This document shows positions 1 to 7,012 of a stretch of DNA of 24,089 nt, one piece after another. Every line of letters starts with the position of its first letter. Position 1 is the stretch's first letter. This DNA is from a virus, in IMG/VR virus record IMGVR_UViG_3300021960_007102, positions 1 to 24,089 of that record, one strand, 5' to 3'. A program made the position numbers and the translations under genes. The notes beneath the pieces are model-generated. The model was given only the letters and a program-made list of their open reading frames with translations, was not told where the DNA came from and did no database searches.

Positions 1-73
1 TATAGTCTTTACCATCAATTGTAAAAGTTTGTTCTTTATTCACATCTGTTTGTGTATTCAATTCACTACTCAT
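1..73 (-). CDS. Partial small phage protein, DUF6447-like N-terminus
   Basis: The gene starts with ATG at 73 and runs off the left edge, so only the first 24 residues are visible, ending in TFTIDGKDY. That phrase resembles the start of the DUF6447-type small proteins common in marine T4-like phages, which usually continue with a short alpha-helical segment. The start is well supported by AGGAG five bases upstream. It lies 14 bases downstream of the stop of the structural-type gene at 88-423 and is read in the same direction, so the two are probably cotranscribed. Family assignment rests on a short match from memory and is tentative; no function is known to me. Confidence 0.5.
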   Translation of the reverse strand, partial: MSSELNTQTDVNKEQTFTIDGKDY

Positions 74-87
74 TTTTTCTCCTATTA

Positions 88-423
88 TTAAACGTTTGGT
101 TTAACGGTGATTAAACCTTCAATTATTCTTGTTACAGTACTGTCACTTGCCGTTATATCTAAATCATAAACATAACGTGCTGGTGCGTCTAAAGCTGCAG
201 TTTGAGCTGCAGTTAAAGAAAGTGTTATAACACCTGTTGTTCTATCGGCATCAAAAGTTGTTGTAATATCTGTTCTTGTTCTTGTTGAAGTAAAACCTAA
301 AGCCATCTTTGCACTTGCTGTATAATTAGTCAAGTCTAAAGGATTTCCATCACTACCTTTAACGGTAACTGCTGATGAAAACGTTGTTCCTTGGTCTATT
401 ACATAATTTGCTACTGCTGCCAT
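88..423 (-). CDS. Probable virion structural protein, Ig-like/BppU-N-like, 111 aa
   Basis: The protein is 111 aa, rich in Thr, Ser, Ala and Val, with alternating beta-strand patterns and a terminal phrase RIIEGLITVKPNV. It strongly resembles the ~110-aa proteins found beside tail and baseplate genes of marine T4-like phages (opening like ANYVIDQGTTF, ending with a binding or adaptor-type beta sandwich). The role is probably a virion or tail-fibre accessory protein; this is from family resemblance, not direct evidence. Its composition is less AT-rich than the neighbours: 44 of 120 bases are G or C at 121-240, against 11 of 60 at 481-540. That fits a core phage gene beside acquired accessory genes. 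There is no Shine-Dalgarno sequence; a TATAAATA late-type promoter ends five bases before the ATG. Confidence 0.6.
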   Translation of the reverse strand: MAAVANYVIDQGTTFSSAVTVKGSDGNPLDLTNYTASAKMALGFTSTRTRTDITTTFDADRTTGVITLSLTAAQTAALDAPARYVYDLDITASDSTVTRIIEGLITVKPNV

Positions 424-428
424 AATAC

Positions 429-436
429 TATTTATA
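429..436 (-). promoter_or_regulatory. Candidate T4-late-type promoter (TATAAATA) for 88-423
   Basis: Reading the minus strand, TATAAATA is followed by GTATT and then the ATG of the structural-type gene. T4 late promoters consist of this octamer at about -13 to -6, which would place the transcription start on the A of the ATG. This octamer is expected roughly a dozen times by chance in 24 kb of DNA this AT-rich, so only its exact placement makes it notable. Confidence 0.4.
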
Positions 437-449
437 CTTGTTTTTTACT

Positions 450-1127
450 TTATTTTTTTGAAAAATAATTATCAATATATTTAGGCATTTTCATATCCTT
501 TTTTGATATATATGAATTTTTATACTTTATATATGAATCAGATATTAAATCTTTATACTCTTTATTTGAGTCATCAGCATCCCAAGGAGATCCCATTGCT
601 AAAGTAAATTTTATATCATTGTCGTTATTTTCCATTGTATGTGGCCAACAACCAGACATAATAAAAGGGTGATTTTTTAAGTTTTCTGATATATAATGAT
701 TTTTATTTTTTCCATTAAAATATAAATTATTTGTTTGACCATTTATTACAACTCTAAACTTATGTTCAAGTGTATTATTATCAAAATTCTTTCTACCACA
801 ATCTATGTGTGTAGGATTATATTCTTTAGGTTTTGTACATATAATAACTATTCTACCAAGATATTTGGACCACGGTAAAATATTATTCTCTATATATGAC
901 CTAACTTCAGGTAACTGTTCACTTTGTTTAGACCATTGTTTTTTTATTTCGTTTTTATTTTCTATATTATTTCCTTCAGTTACATATATTGGAATGTGTC
1001 GGCAGTTTCTAAAATTATCTTTAAAATTTCCTTCTTCATTTACAATTTTTTTTAATCTTAAAATTAAATCTTCGGTTACAGGAAACTTTGGTAAATCCAA
1101 ATATAAAAATGCTAAATCTTTAATCAT
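450..1127 (-). CDS. Cupin-fold Fe(II)/2OG oxygenase-like, Asp/Asn hydroxylase type
   Basis: This 225-aa protein carries the Asp/Asn beta-hydroxylase-like layout in its second half: HID at residues 107-109, a basic strand around R125, a distal His at 163 in GCWPHTMEN, and a basic residue ten positions later. In the related proteins at 3298, 4609 and 6129 that residue is Arg; here it is K173, which could still bind the 2-oxoglutarate carboxylate. The first ~95 residues have no recognisable motif. The ATG at 1127 overlaps the stop of the upstream gene by eight bases (ATGATTAA), indicating translational coupling. Substrate unknown; hydroxylation of a protein side chain or small molecule is the family expectation. 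Confidence 0.6.
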   Translation of the reverse strand: MIKDLAFLYLDLPKFPVTEDLILRLKKIVNEEGNFKDNFRNCRHIPIYVTEGNNIENKNEIKKQWSKQSEQLPEVRSYIENNILPWSKYLGRIVIICTKPKEYNPTHIDCGRKNFDNNTLEHKFRVVINGQTNNLYFNGKNKNHYISENLKNHPFIMSGCWPHTMENNDNDIKFTLAMGSPWDADDSNKEYKDLISDSYIKYKNSYISKKDMKMPKYIDNYFSKK

Positions 1128-2004
1128 TTATTTCAATCATAGGTTTTGTGTATCTACTCCAAGGTGTATAATAGCCTTTAATAGAATTTTTATAAGTATC
1201 ATCTTTTTTCATCAAATGAAATGTTATGCCTAATTTCCATTTACAATCTAATTCATTAAAACCTGCTGGTGCGTGTAATACTGATGTGTCTTGTACTATA
1301 GCTGTTTTTGGTTCCCACTTTAATATTTTTTCAATAGAAAGACCATCATAAGAACCTAAAGGTATATGTGTTGGCATTATTTTTTCTAAAATTTTATGAT
1401 CTTTGTTAGAATAATCCAAATCTTCTACACCATATTCATCATAAGATTGTATTCTTATTACATTATGATAATTAGCGAAACTATTAATTAATCTACCTCT
1501 CATAAATTGTGTAGCGTGTCCTCTATATCTTTGATTAAAAGTAACGTATTCACTTGAATCAACATGATCAATCGCAATAGGAATTATTATATCTTTATAC
1601 GGCCTATATCCATCTATATGAGTAACACTATCCGTATGAAGGCCATAAGGTCTAACAGCTTTAAAAAACTGATCACCTACACTTATAGGGTCGTTACTTA
1701 TATCACTATAAAAATAAATATCATCACCAAAGTGTTCGTGTATTTTAGGTCTTAAAATATCTGATATGATTTTTTCTTTTAGAGGAAATATTATATGGTA
1801 AATATGATTATTAACAACTTCAACATTTTTATATTTTTCGTAAAAATCAATTAATGTATTTTTTTCTTTATCATTAATAAATTCGTCTATTACATAAGAG
1901 TCTTCATATTGATCCTTAAACAATTTTACATCTGGATTATGAATAATATCCATGTTTCGCAATTCATCATCTTTAAATATTTTATTTGTTTTGTAACTAG
2001 GCAT
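1120..2004 (-). CDS. Fe(II)/2-oxoglutarate oxygenase, paralogue of the next gene upstream
   Basis: Read from ATG at 2004 the protein is 294 aa. The open frame reaches further upstream only to a TTG at 2037, deep in the preceding gene, whereas the ATG gives an eight-base overlap (ATGCCTAG) of the kind repeated elsewhere in this string. The facial triad is HTD at 123-125 and H244 in VLHAPAG, with K257 thirteen residues after the distal His as a possible 2OG-binding residue. It shares a chain of motifs with the gene at 1997-2836: PKI.HFG, HTD..THI, KDI.IP, NQR..R..T.F, and DT...H.P. The two are therefore an ancient tandem duplication. Mid-length single-domain oxygenases like this are common in marine phages, usually with unknown substrates. 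Confidence 0.65.
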   Translation of the reverse strand: MPSYKTNKIFKDDELRNMDIIHNPDVKLFKDQYEDSYVIDEFINDKEKNTLIDFYEKYKNVEVVNNHIYHIIFPLKEKIISDILRPKIHEHFGDDIYFYSDISNDPISVGDQFFKAVRPYGLHTDSVTHIDGYRPYKDIIIPIAIDHVDSSEYVTFNQRYRGHATQFMRGRLINSFANYHNVIRIQSYDEYGVEDLDYSNKDHKILEKIMPTHIPLGSYDGLSIEKILKWEPKTAIVQDTSVLHAPAGFNELDCKWKLGITFHLMKKDDTYKNSIKGYYTPWSRYTKPMIEIND

Positions 2005-2836
2005 TATGATATACTCTTTTATTTTTAGATTGTTCAAAACTTCTTGTACTAAAAGTTGTGTCGGGATTCCAATCTTCTATTTTTTTAAACATACGAATTG
2101 ATATGTTTAGTTTTTTACTTGCACCTTTTAAGTGATAGTTAGATGGACCGTGAATTAAAGCTGTATCTTTTATGATTGCATTTCCAGGTATATTTTTTTC
2201 AATACTGTGTACTGTCATACCTTCAAAATAAGTTGGTGAAAATCTATCACCAATATGATTTTCAACAAAGTCATAATCAATTTTATTACCATTTAAATAT
2301 TTAATACCTTCTATATCATATGTTTCCCTTAATGCATTTGAGTAAACATTTAAGCCTGTGTCTTTTGATCCTTTTCTAAAATGTGTTGATCTTCTATAAC
2401 ATCTTTGATTAAAATTGTATGTATATACCTCAGCATCATTTTCAATCCATAGTGGTATAACTATATCTTTTTGAGTTAACCATTTAGGTATATGTGTAAT
2501 TGCGTCTGTATGAGGTGCAAATATTTTTGTCTGTTCTATAAAAAAATCTGCCGAATGTGGATGTTCATCATTATGAATTTGATTATATAATCTAAATTCA
2601 CCAAAGTGTTTTTGTATTTTAGGTAACAGTATTTCTGATACTTCTTTAAAATTTTCTATGTAATTAAGATTGCCGCCTTGTATGTGCCAACCTTGATTGT
2701 TTATATTTTTATAATACCAATCTACTAAAAATTTAACTTCGGTATTATCAAAAAACTTTTCTATTTGATAAACATCTTCTTCTGGAAAGATACCATCCCA
2801 TAGTGTTTCATTAGGATTATTAAATTCATTTATCAT
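1997..2836 (-). CDS. Fe(II)/2-oxoglutarate oxygenase, paralogue of 1120-2004
   Basis: This 279-aa protein has HTD at residues 109-111, a distal H229 in LIHGPSNY, K242 thirteen residues on (as in its paralogue) and R248. It matches the gene at 1120-2004 across nearly its full length, including the NQR..R..T.F motif near 143-153 that lies between the two metal-ligand motifs. The paralogues have diverged well beyond recent duplication. The ATG at 2836 overlaps the preceding coding sequence by 11 bases, and the eight-base overlap at the other end couples it to its paralogue. A role in hydroxylating a phage or host product is inferred from family only. Confidence 0.65.
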   Translation of the reverse strand: MINEFNNPNETLWDGIFPEEDVYQIEKFFDNTEVKFLVDWYYKNINNQGWHIQGGNLNYIENFKEVSEILLPKIQKHFGEFRLYNQIHNDEHPHSADFFIEQTKIFAPHTDAITHIPKWLTQKDIVIPLWIENDAEVYTYNFNQRCYRRSTHFRKGSKDTGLNVYSNALRETYDIEGIKYLNGNKIDYDFVENHIGDRFSPTYFEGMTVHSIEKNIPGNAIIKDTALIHGPSNYHLKGASKKLNISIRMFKKIEDWNPDTTFSTRSFEQSKNKRVYHNA

Positions 2837-3305
2837 TTATTTTTATATCTTCAAAAGGTATATCGTGCAATCCCATATGAAAGACTATTCTTTCAATCGT
2901 AGGCGCTTTTACGCCATGAGCCACCTTTGTATTAATTACTGTCATATTTTGATATAACACTTCCGTACCGTCATCAAAATATAAAGGTCCTGTCATTTCT
3001 GTTACTGGAATAACAACTGAACTTTTACTTAATACATCAACGTGTAAAGGCAATTCTCCTCCAGGCAATACTCTAAAAAAATTACATCTCCACTCCTTAG
3101 GTCTTATTCCTAAATAGTTCCATATTTTTTTTATTTCTCTTAATAAGGGTCTATCAAAATCTTTTATTTCCTGAACAAAAAACTTTCTGTTTTCCCAAGA
3201 CATATATTCTTTATATAATTTGTTACTATCTTCCCACTTATTATTAATATATGATTTAAAAAACTCTTTGTCGGTATTGTAGTTAGTTTCAATGTAGTTA
3301 GACAT
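2826..3305 (-). CDS. Small 2OG oxygenase-like cupin protein, Asp/Asn hydroxylase type
   Basis: In this 159-aa protein the double-stranded beta-helix core occupies the second half: LPLHVD with H88 and D90, VVIPVTE strand, PLYFDDG, then H130 in VAHGVKAP and R139 nine residues later. That is the complete Fe(II) triad plus the likely 2OG-binding Arg. The N-terminal third is charged and unassigned. The ATG at 3305 overlaps the preceding stop in the eight-base arrangement ATGTCTAA. Among the seven oxygenase-like genes it is one of the two shortest, near the minimum size for a functional fold. Substrate unknown. Confidence 0.6.
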   Translation of the reverse strand: MSNYIETNYNTDKEFFKSYINNKWEDSNKLYKEYMSWENRKFFVQEIKDFDRPLLREIKKIWNYLGIRPKEWRCNFFRVLPGGELPLHVDVLSKSSVVIPVTEMTGPLYFDDGTEVLYQNMTVINTKVAHGVKAPTIERIVFHMGLHDIPFEDIKINDK

Positions 3306-4125
3306 CTAAATCCTCTTGTGTCAAAAACGAAATAATAATATGAGCTCTTGTAGTTTTTCCTTTATTCCAAGCACTATGTTTAAGGCCTTGATTTAAAAAC
3401 CAACACTCTCCTGGCAACATTTTTTGTTCGTGTTTTACACCGTTTCTGTCAATGACGTGAAACCCACAATCTTCATTTGTTGTTAAAGGTATGTGATAAC
3501 GTACAGAATAATCTGTATTATAATCAATATGATCACCAATAAATGCACCTGGATCCATAACAGCAATTCTTGCTCTTGTATGTTCAGCTTTAAAACTTTT
3601 TAATACTTCTTCAAGGTATGTTCCTGCTACCCAATCTTTTACCTTATTATAGTGTCGTTCATCTAATCGTGTTTTAGGTATTTTTTTATCATAAACACGA
3701 TCTTCCATTTCAGGATTATATTCTGTAAGTGCTATTTGTTTATATGGAGAACCATTAACTTCATACTTTCCATCTTTGTCTTTTACGATATAATTTTCAT
3801 AAGGCTTAACATAACTTCTATAATCCCAAGCCATTCTCTTACCACCTAATGCTTTAGTTATTTGACTTTCATTTTTGTATAATTCAGATTCAGCCACATC
3901 ATTGTTAACTAAAAATTGATATGCGTCTTCTATTGAAGTAAATTTTAAACCAAATGCTTTTTGTAGTTTTGCTGTTTTACCACCCACAAGGTCACCGTAT
4001 CCTTCTTTAACCTTTAAATCATCTTCTTGTTCAACTGGCATATTTCTAACAACTTCATTGATACGTTCATAATCAAATGTATATGATAGTTTTTTAAATG
4101 CTGGTAATTGTTCTCGTTTTAACAT
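3298..4125 (-). CDS. Aspartyl/asparaginyl beta-hydroxylase family protein
   Basis: This 275-aa protein is the clearest member of the Asp/Asn hydroxylase family (PF05118-like) in the window. The C-terminal domain shows GDHIDYNTD (H199, D201), a VRYHIPL strand with R209, LPGECWFLNQ, then KHSAWN with H250 and R260 ten residues later. These correspond to the metal ligands and the 2OG-binding Arg. The N-terminal ~170 residues are not recognisable and could provide substrate specificity. The ATG at 4125 overlaps the upstream stop by seven bases (ATGTTAA). Classical family members hydroxylate Asp or Asn in proteins; bacterial and phage members also act on peptides and small molecules, so the substrate is open. 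Confidence 0.75.
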   Translation of the reverse strand: MLKREQLPAFKKLSYTFDYERINEVVRNMPVEQEDDLKVKEGYGDLVGGKTAKLQKAFGLKFTSIEDAYQFLVNNDVAESELYKNESQITKALGGKRMAWDYRSYVKPYENYIVKDKDGKYEVNGSPYKQIALTEYNPEMEDRVYDKKIPKTRLDERHYNKVKDWVAGTYLEEVLKSFKAEHTRARIAVMDPGAFIGDHIDYNTDYSVRYHIPLTTNEDCGFHVIDRNGVKHEQKMLPGECWFLNQGLKHSAWNKGKTTRAHIIISFLTQEDLDV

Positions 4126-4634
4126 AATCTTGCCTTGTATTGCTCACTACCATGTGAAACTTGTATCTTTATATCAGATACATTCCAAATAGTATTTGTT
4201 TTTTGTCCTAAGTTATATATAAACTTTTTAAAGTATCGTAAAGACTTCTCTCTACTAATAAAGATTTTGGAATAGCCTAGTTTTTTTGCTATATCTATTT
4301 GTTGTAAAACCATTTCACAAACGTGATCGTCTGCTATTACTTTTGATGTTCTTCTCATTTTAGGCATTTCATAATATCTATTCAATATTCTTACTTCATT
4401 TTTATCAAAGTATTTATCTCTTTTTAATATAGTTGAAAATCCTACAATTTCATCTTTCATTGTGTATATACTAATAGCTTCAAAGGACAACCAATTCATA
4501 TCTATATAATTTTTATAAAGAGCATCTTTACTATTAAAAGTTATTTTATTTAACTGTTGAATAATATCAGGTCTGTCTTTAGGTATAAAAGTAGTGCTTA
4601 TAGCTGGTTTATGGCTGTGCAAAGGTTTTAACAT
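4119..4634 (-). CDS. Putative GNAT-fold acetyltransferase-like protein
   Basis: This 171-aa protein has an order of elements suggestive of a GNAT fold: a strand with DEIVGFSTIL near 61-70, a strand with VRILNRYYEMPKMR, a helix with VCEMVLQQIDIAKKLGY, then SKIFISRE and a C-terminal RYFKKFIYNLG segment. The usual acetyl-CoA pyrophosphate loop (R/Q-x-x-G-x-G/A) is not evident; its position is taken by PKMRRTSK, so activity is uncertain. It overlaps the preceding gene by 26 bases and the following one by seven. It is the only clear non-oxygenase in this stretch besides the desaturase, the SDR-like protein and the 100-aa unknown. It may be a hypothetical phage protein without acyltransferase activity. 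Confidence 0.4.
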   Translation of the reverse strand: MLKPLHSHKPAISTTFIPKDRPDIIQQLNKITFNSKDALYKNYIDMNWLSFEAISIYTMKDEIVGFSTILKRDKYFDKNEVRILNRYYEMPKMRRTSKVIADDHVCEMVLQQIDIAKKLGYSKIFISREKSLRYFKKFIYNLGQKTNTIWNVSDIKIQVSHGSEQYKARLC

Positions 4635-5190
4635 AATTATAAAATTCTTTTGTTTTTTTACCGTGGACTAGTAAGTGTATTCGTTCTTCATCTGAATTAT
4701 TTTCAACATAGTGTTCATAATGTATATTTAAGACTACACTCATACCAGGTTCATATTTCAATTCTTTGTTATTTAAAATAAACTTGTTACCTTCTGGATA
4801 AGTAATACTTATATTCAAAGGTTCAAGCCAATTTTGTTCAGGTATATCAATATGTTTTGCAATGTAACCTTTAGGCTTGATAACTAAAAACCTTACATCA
4901 TCTATACGAGAATACGGTAAAGTTTTTACCCAATTCATAGTATTAGAACATTTCTCTCCTATATCTGTAGTAAAAGGTTTTAATCCTTTTTGTCTATATT
5001 CCCAATGACTATTTGTTTTATCAGAACCAAAGCCATAGAGAGTTACAGCAAACCAATCTTTATGTCCATCTTCTGGTCTGTGAATTATTAAACTTTCTTT
5101 TATTGAATTATATTCTTTTAATATGGTATCACAAGGAACATTAAAGTCCATGGACACCCATTCTACGTTACTGTTTCTATCAAAGGTCAT
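4609..5190 (-). CDS. Asp/Asn hydroxylase-like Fe(II)/2OG oxygenase
   Basis: The 193-aa protein has a beta-helix domain in the second half: GYIAKHIDIPEQ with H113 and D115, LNISITYPEG, then YEPGMSVVLNI, H160 in YEHYVENN and R170 ten residues on. The spacing from HxD to distal His and Arg matches the proteins at 3298 and 6129, so these three are likely one subfamily. The ATG at 5190 shares its G-A-T end with the stop of the desaturase gene as TAATG, a one-base overlap typical of termination-reinitiation coupling. The intact triad predicts activity; the substrate is unknown. Confidence 0.6.
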   Translation of the reverse strand: MTFDRNSNVEWVSMDFNVPCDTILKEYNSIKESLIIHRPEDGHKDWFAVTLYGFGSDKTNSHWEYRQKGLKPFTTDIGEKCSNTMNWVKTLPYSRIDDVRFLVIKPKGYIAKHIDIPEQNWLEPLNISITYPEGNKFILNNKELKYEPGMSVVLNIHYEHYVENNSDEERIHLLVHGKKTKEFYNYVKTFAQP

Positions 5191-5819
5191 TATATAAAAA
5201 GTTTTTTAGCAACTAATCCTGCAAAATCATATTTACTTAATTGTATCTGCCCAGGATTTGCGTGATGAACATTATGATGTCCTTCACCTGCAGATAAAAT
5301 TCCTATCAACCAGTTATATGCTGGTTTACCGTCTTTATGTCCTAACGCATTAAATATTCCATAACTTACAAAACCTAACACTAAAGGGGATAAAACAAAT
5401 ACAATAAACAACGGCACACTTATTAATAAAGTTATGATTGCTGTTGCAATATGTAATTTAAGCCAATGTTTATGAAAAAACATAATACGAGGATTGTTAT
5501 ACAAATCCCTTACGTAGTGTCTAGGAATTTGTTTTACTCTCCAATTGTTTATCAACACGTTCCAAAAACCTTTATGTGCTGGTGAGTGTGGATCTTCCTC
5601 TGTATCTGAATGTCTGTGGTGTATTCTGTGAGCGCCTACCCAACCTAATGGTGATCTACTACCTGCTAACATAGCAAGATATAAAGCAATCACCTCAAAC
5701 CATTTAGGTGTTTCAAATTGTTTGTGAGCAAATTTTCTATGTAGGCCTATTGATAGACCAAACATAGCAATAATTTGATACCAAATAAACCCAAGTATTA
5801 GCATAACGAAATATTCCAT
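5190..5819 (-). CDS. Delta-9-type acyl-CoA/fatty acid desaturase
   Basis: This 209-aa membrane protein carries the diiron desaturase signature: HRKFAH at 27-32, HRIHH at 64-68, NALGHKDG around H161, and GEGHHNVHH at 178-186. The extra His in the NALGH segment and the GEG.HN.HH form are characteristic of stearoyl-CoA delta-9 desaturases rather than delta-12 types. Hydrophobic stretches lie at about 3-20, 42-58, 124-145 and 146-160. It is shorter than typical bacterial family members (~250-380 aa) but keeps every His cluster. No ferredoxin or cytochrome b5 domain is attached, so host electron carriers would be needed. It could introduce double bonds into host membrane lipids during infection; that is inference. 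The ATG at 5819 has no clear Shine-Dalgarno sequence and follows the upstream stop by six bases. Confidence 0.85.
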   Translation of the reverse strand: MEYFVMLILGFIWYQIIAMFGLSIGLHRKFAHKQFETPKWFEVIALYLAMLAGSRSPLGWVGAHRIHHRHSDTEEDPHSPAHKGFWNVLINNWRVKQIPRHYVRDLYNNPRIMFFHKHWLKLHIATAIITLLISVPLFIVFVLSPLVLGFVSYGIFNALGHKDGKPAYNWLIGILSAGEGHHNVHHANPGQIQLSKYDFAGLVAKKLFI

Positions 5820-5825
5820 AGCTTA

Positions 5826-6128
5826 TTAATATGTTTCTACTGACCAAGAAATGTTATTAGCAAGACAATAAGTTGCTCTTTCTTTAGCACTTTTAATCAT
5901 TGCAGGATCTTCTTCAGCATCAAATGCTGACAATGGTGTTCTAAAAGTAATCGACATAACTTTTGATAGTGCATTTGGATCGCCATCAGATAGATCATAA
6001 CTAATAATTTCTCCAGAAGCTTTAAGTTCATCCATTTTACTTATAGTTTCAGCTGGCATATTAGATTGTGACCAAAAATTAGTAGATGTATTATCTCTTT
6101 GTTGAACTAATTTTACTGTATAACTCAT
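5826..6128 (-). CDS. Unknown 100-aa phage protein
   Basis: I do not recognise this protein. It is 100 aa, soluble, acidic overall, and free of membrane segments; a helical region (PAETISKMDELKASGE) is followed by strand-like segments and a C-terminal helix. The start is strong: AGGAG lies about nine bases upstream and the ATG follows the TAA of the preceding gene directly. Its composition is less AT-rich than the flanking oxygenases (22 of 60 bases G or C at 5881-5940), resembling the structural gene at 88-423. This suggests a resident phage gene rather than part of the acquired enzyme set. A small virion or regulatory protein would fit, but nothing in the sequence identifies it. Confidence 0.6.
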   Translation of the reverse strand: MSYTVKLVQQRDNTSTNFWSQSNMPAETISKMDELKASGEIISYDLSDGDPNALSKVMSITFRTPLSAFDAEEDPAMIKSAKERATYCLANNISWSVETY

Positions 6129-6575
6129 TTATATAACTCCTATTATGTGTATTCTATCTTGCTTTGAAGCATTTAATGCTGTGTGATTTTGTGTGGTATC
6201 AACAACATAATAATTACCGTCAGCAGGATAATGTTTTACTTGCTTATTTATAATAAAAAAACATTTGTCATTAGTTATCACTGGTATATGTATTCTTTTT
6301 GTAGTATCCTGATGATATGTATAACAAGTTTTAGGTCTTAAAGTCATTACTCTTGTTCTATACATATTCAAATCCTTTATGATTGAATTTATATATGGCA
6401 AGTCAAATATAGGTACGTCAAACTCTATTTCTCTACGGCCTGTATTATTAAAAATTTCTGCACCTATTCCATAAAAAGGATCTAAATTATCTTTTGTTCC
6501 TTGAAGACATATTTGATCTTTGTAATTAGGTAAAGTTTTAAGTTCTTCTTTTATTTTTTCTAAATCTAATAACAT
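6129..6575 (-). CDS. Small Asp/Asn hydroxylase-like Fe(II)/2OG oxygenase
   Basis: In this 148-aa protein the fold core is nearly the whole chain: YTYHQDTTKRIHIPV with H88, D90 and R94, KCFFIINKQ, YYVVDTTQNHTALN with H131, and R141 ten residues on. The HQD motif followed by R.HIPV closely parallels the HIDYNTDYSVRYHIPL segment of the protein at 3298, supporting the same subfamily. It is the shortest of the seven oxygenase-like proteins. Its ATG overlaps the SDR-like gene by ten bases, and its TAA abuts the ATG of the 100-aa protein. Substrate unknown. Confidence 0.6.
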   Translation of the reverse strand: MLLDLEKIKEELKTLPNYKDQICLQGTKDNLDPFYGIGAEIFNNTGRREIEFDVPIFDLPYINSIIKDLNMYRTRVMTLRPKTCYTYHQDTTKRIHIPVITNDKCFFIINKQVKHYPADGNYYVVDTTQNHTALNASKQDRIHIIGVI

Positions 6576-7000
6576 ACGGTTATTTCTTTTACTCTATGTG
6601 GTTGTTTTAATATCCATTCTATAACTGATATACAATATTCAACAGACATTTTAGGTCTATCAATATCTGCAACTCTTGGAGTATCTATAAATCCAAAATT
6701 AATTATACAAGTATCAACGCCTTCATAAAACAATTGATCATTAACATCTCTTAATGCTTTCTTTTCAATGCCATACTTATAGGCAGGCTTATGACCTTTA
6801 GTCCAATCTGATCCAGCAGATCCTATATTGATTATTTTTTTGTGTAATTTTGCTGCTTCATACAGCATATTGACTTGTGTAAATCCGTCGTGTTTATTAT
6901 TGATAAATACATCTGCTTCGTTTAGATTATCAACACACTTAAATTTTTTACTCAATGCCTCACCAAGACCTCGTCTTGTGCCAGTTATATAGAATTTCAT
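6566..7000 (-). CDS. Minimal short-chain dehydrogenase/reductase-like protein
   Basis: This 144-aa Rossmann-fold protein keeps the SDR landmarks in compressed form: TGTRRGLG at 6-13 (cofactor glycine motif), INNK at 33-36 in place of NNAG, S61 in INIGSAGS, Y76 and K80 as the YxxxK catalytic pair, and NFGFIDTP at 101-108 resembling the PGFxxT segment. Normal SDRs are about 250 aa; here the region between the NNxG-like and Ser motifs is shortened to about 25 residues, and the substrate loop and C-terminal part are reduced. It is the first gene of the minus-strand oxygenase string and starts 67 bases from the divergent plus-strand cassette. An NAD(P)-dependent reductase is likely, though it could be a degenerate binding protein. 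Confidence 0.65.
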   Translation of the reverse strand: MKFYITGTRRGLGEALSKKFKCVDNLNEADVFINNKHDGFTQVNMLYEAAKLHKKIINIGSAGSDWTKGHKPAYKYGIEKKALRDVNDQLFYEGVDTCIINFGFIDTPRVADIDRPKMSVEYCISVIEWILKQPHRVKEITVCY

Positions 7001-7012
7001 ATAGTTATTTAG

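Noticed and set aside
805-1233. 142-codon open frame on the plus strand
   Set aside because: It lies opposite the oxygenase genes at 450 and 1120, has a Phe/Ile/Cys-rich low-complexity translation typical of antisense frames in AT-rich DNA, and has no recognisable domain.
2002-2037. Upstream TTG start extending the 1120 oxygenase by 11 residues
   Set aside because: The ATG at 2004 gives a standard eight-base overlap, and the extension (NNLKIKEYII) lies in the preceding gene with no Shine-Dalgarno.
6245-6252. TATAAATA octamer on the minus strand inside the oxygenase gene at 6129
   Set aside because: About a dozen such octamers are expected by chance in this AT-rich window; this one is intragenic and 117 bases from the next start.
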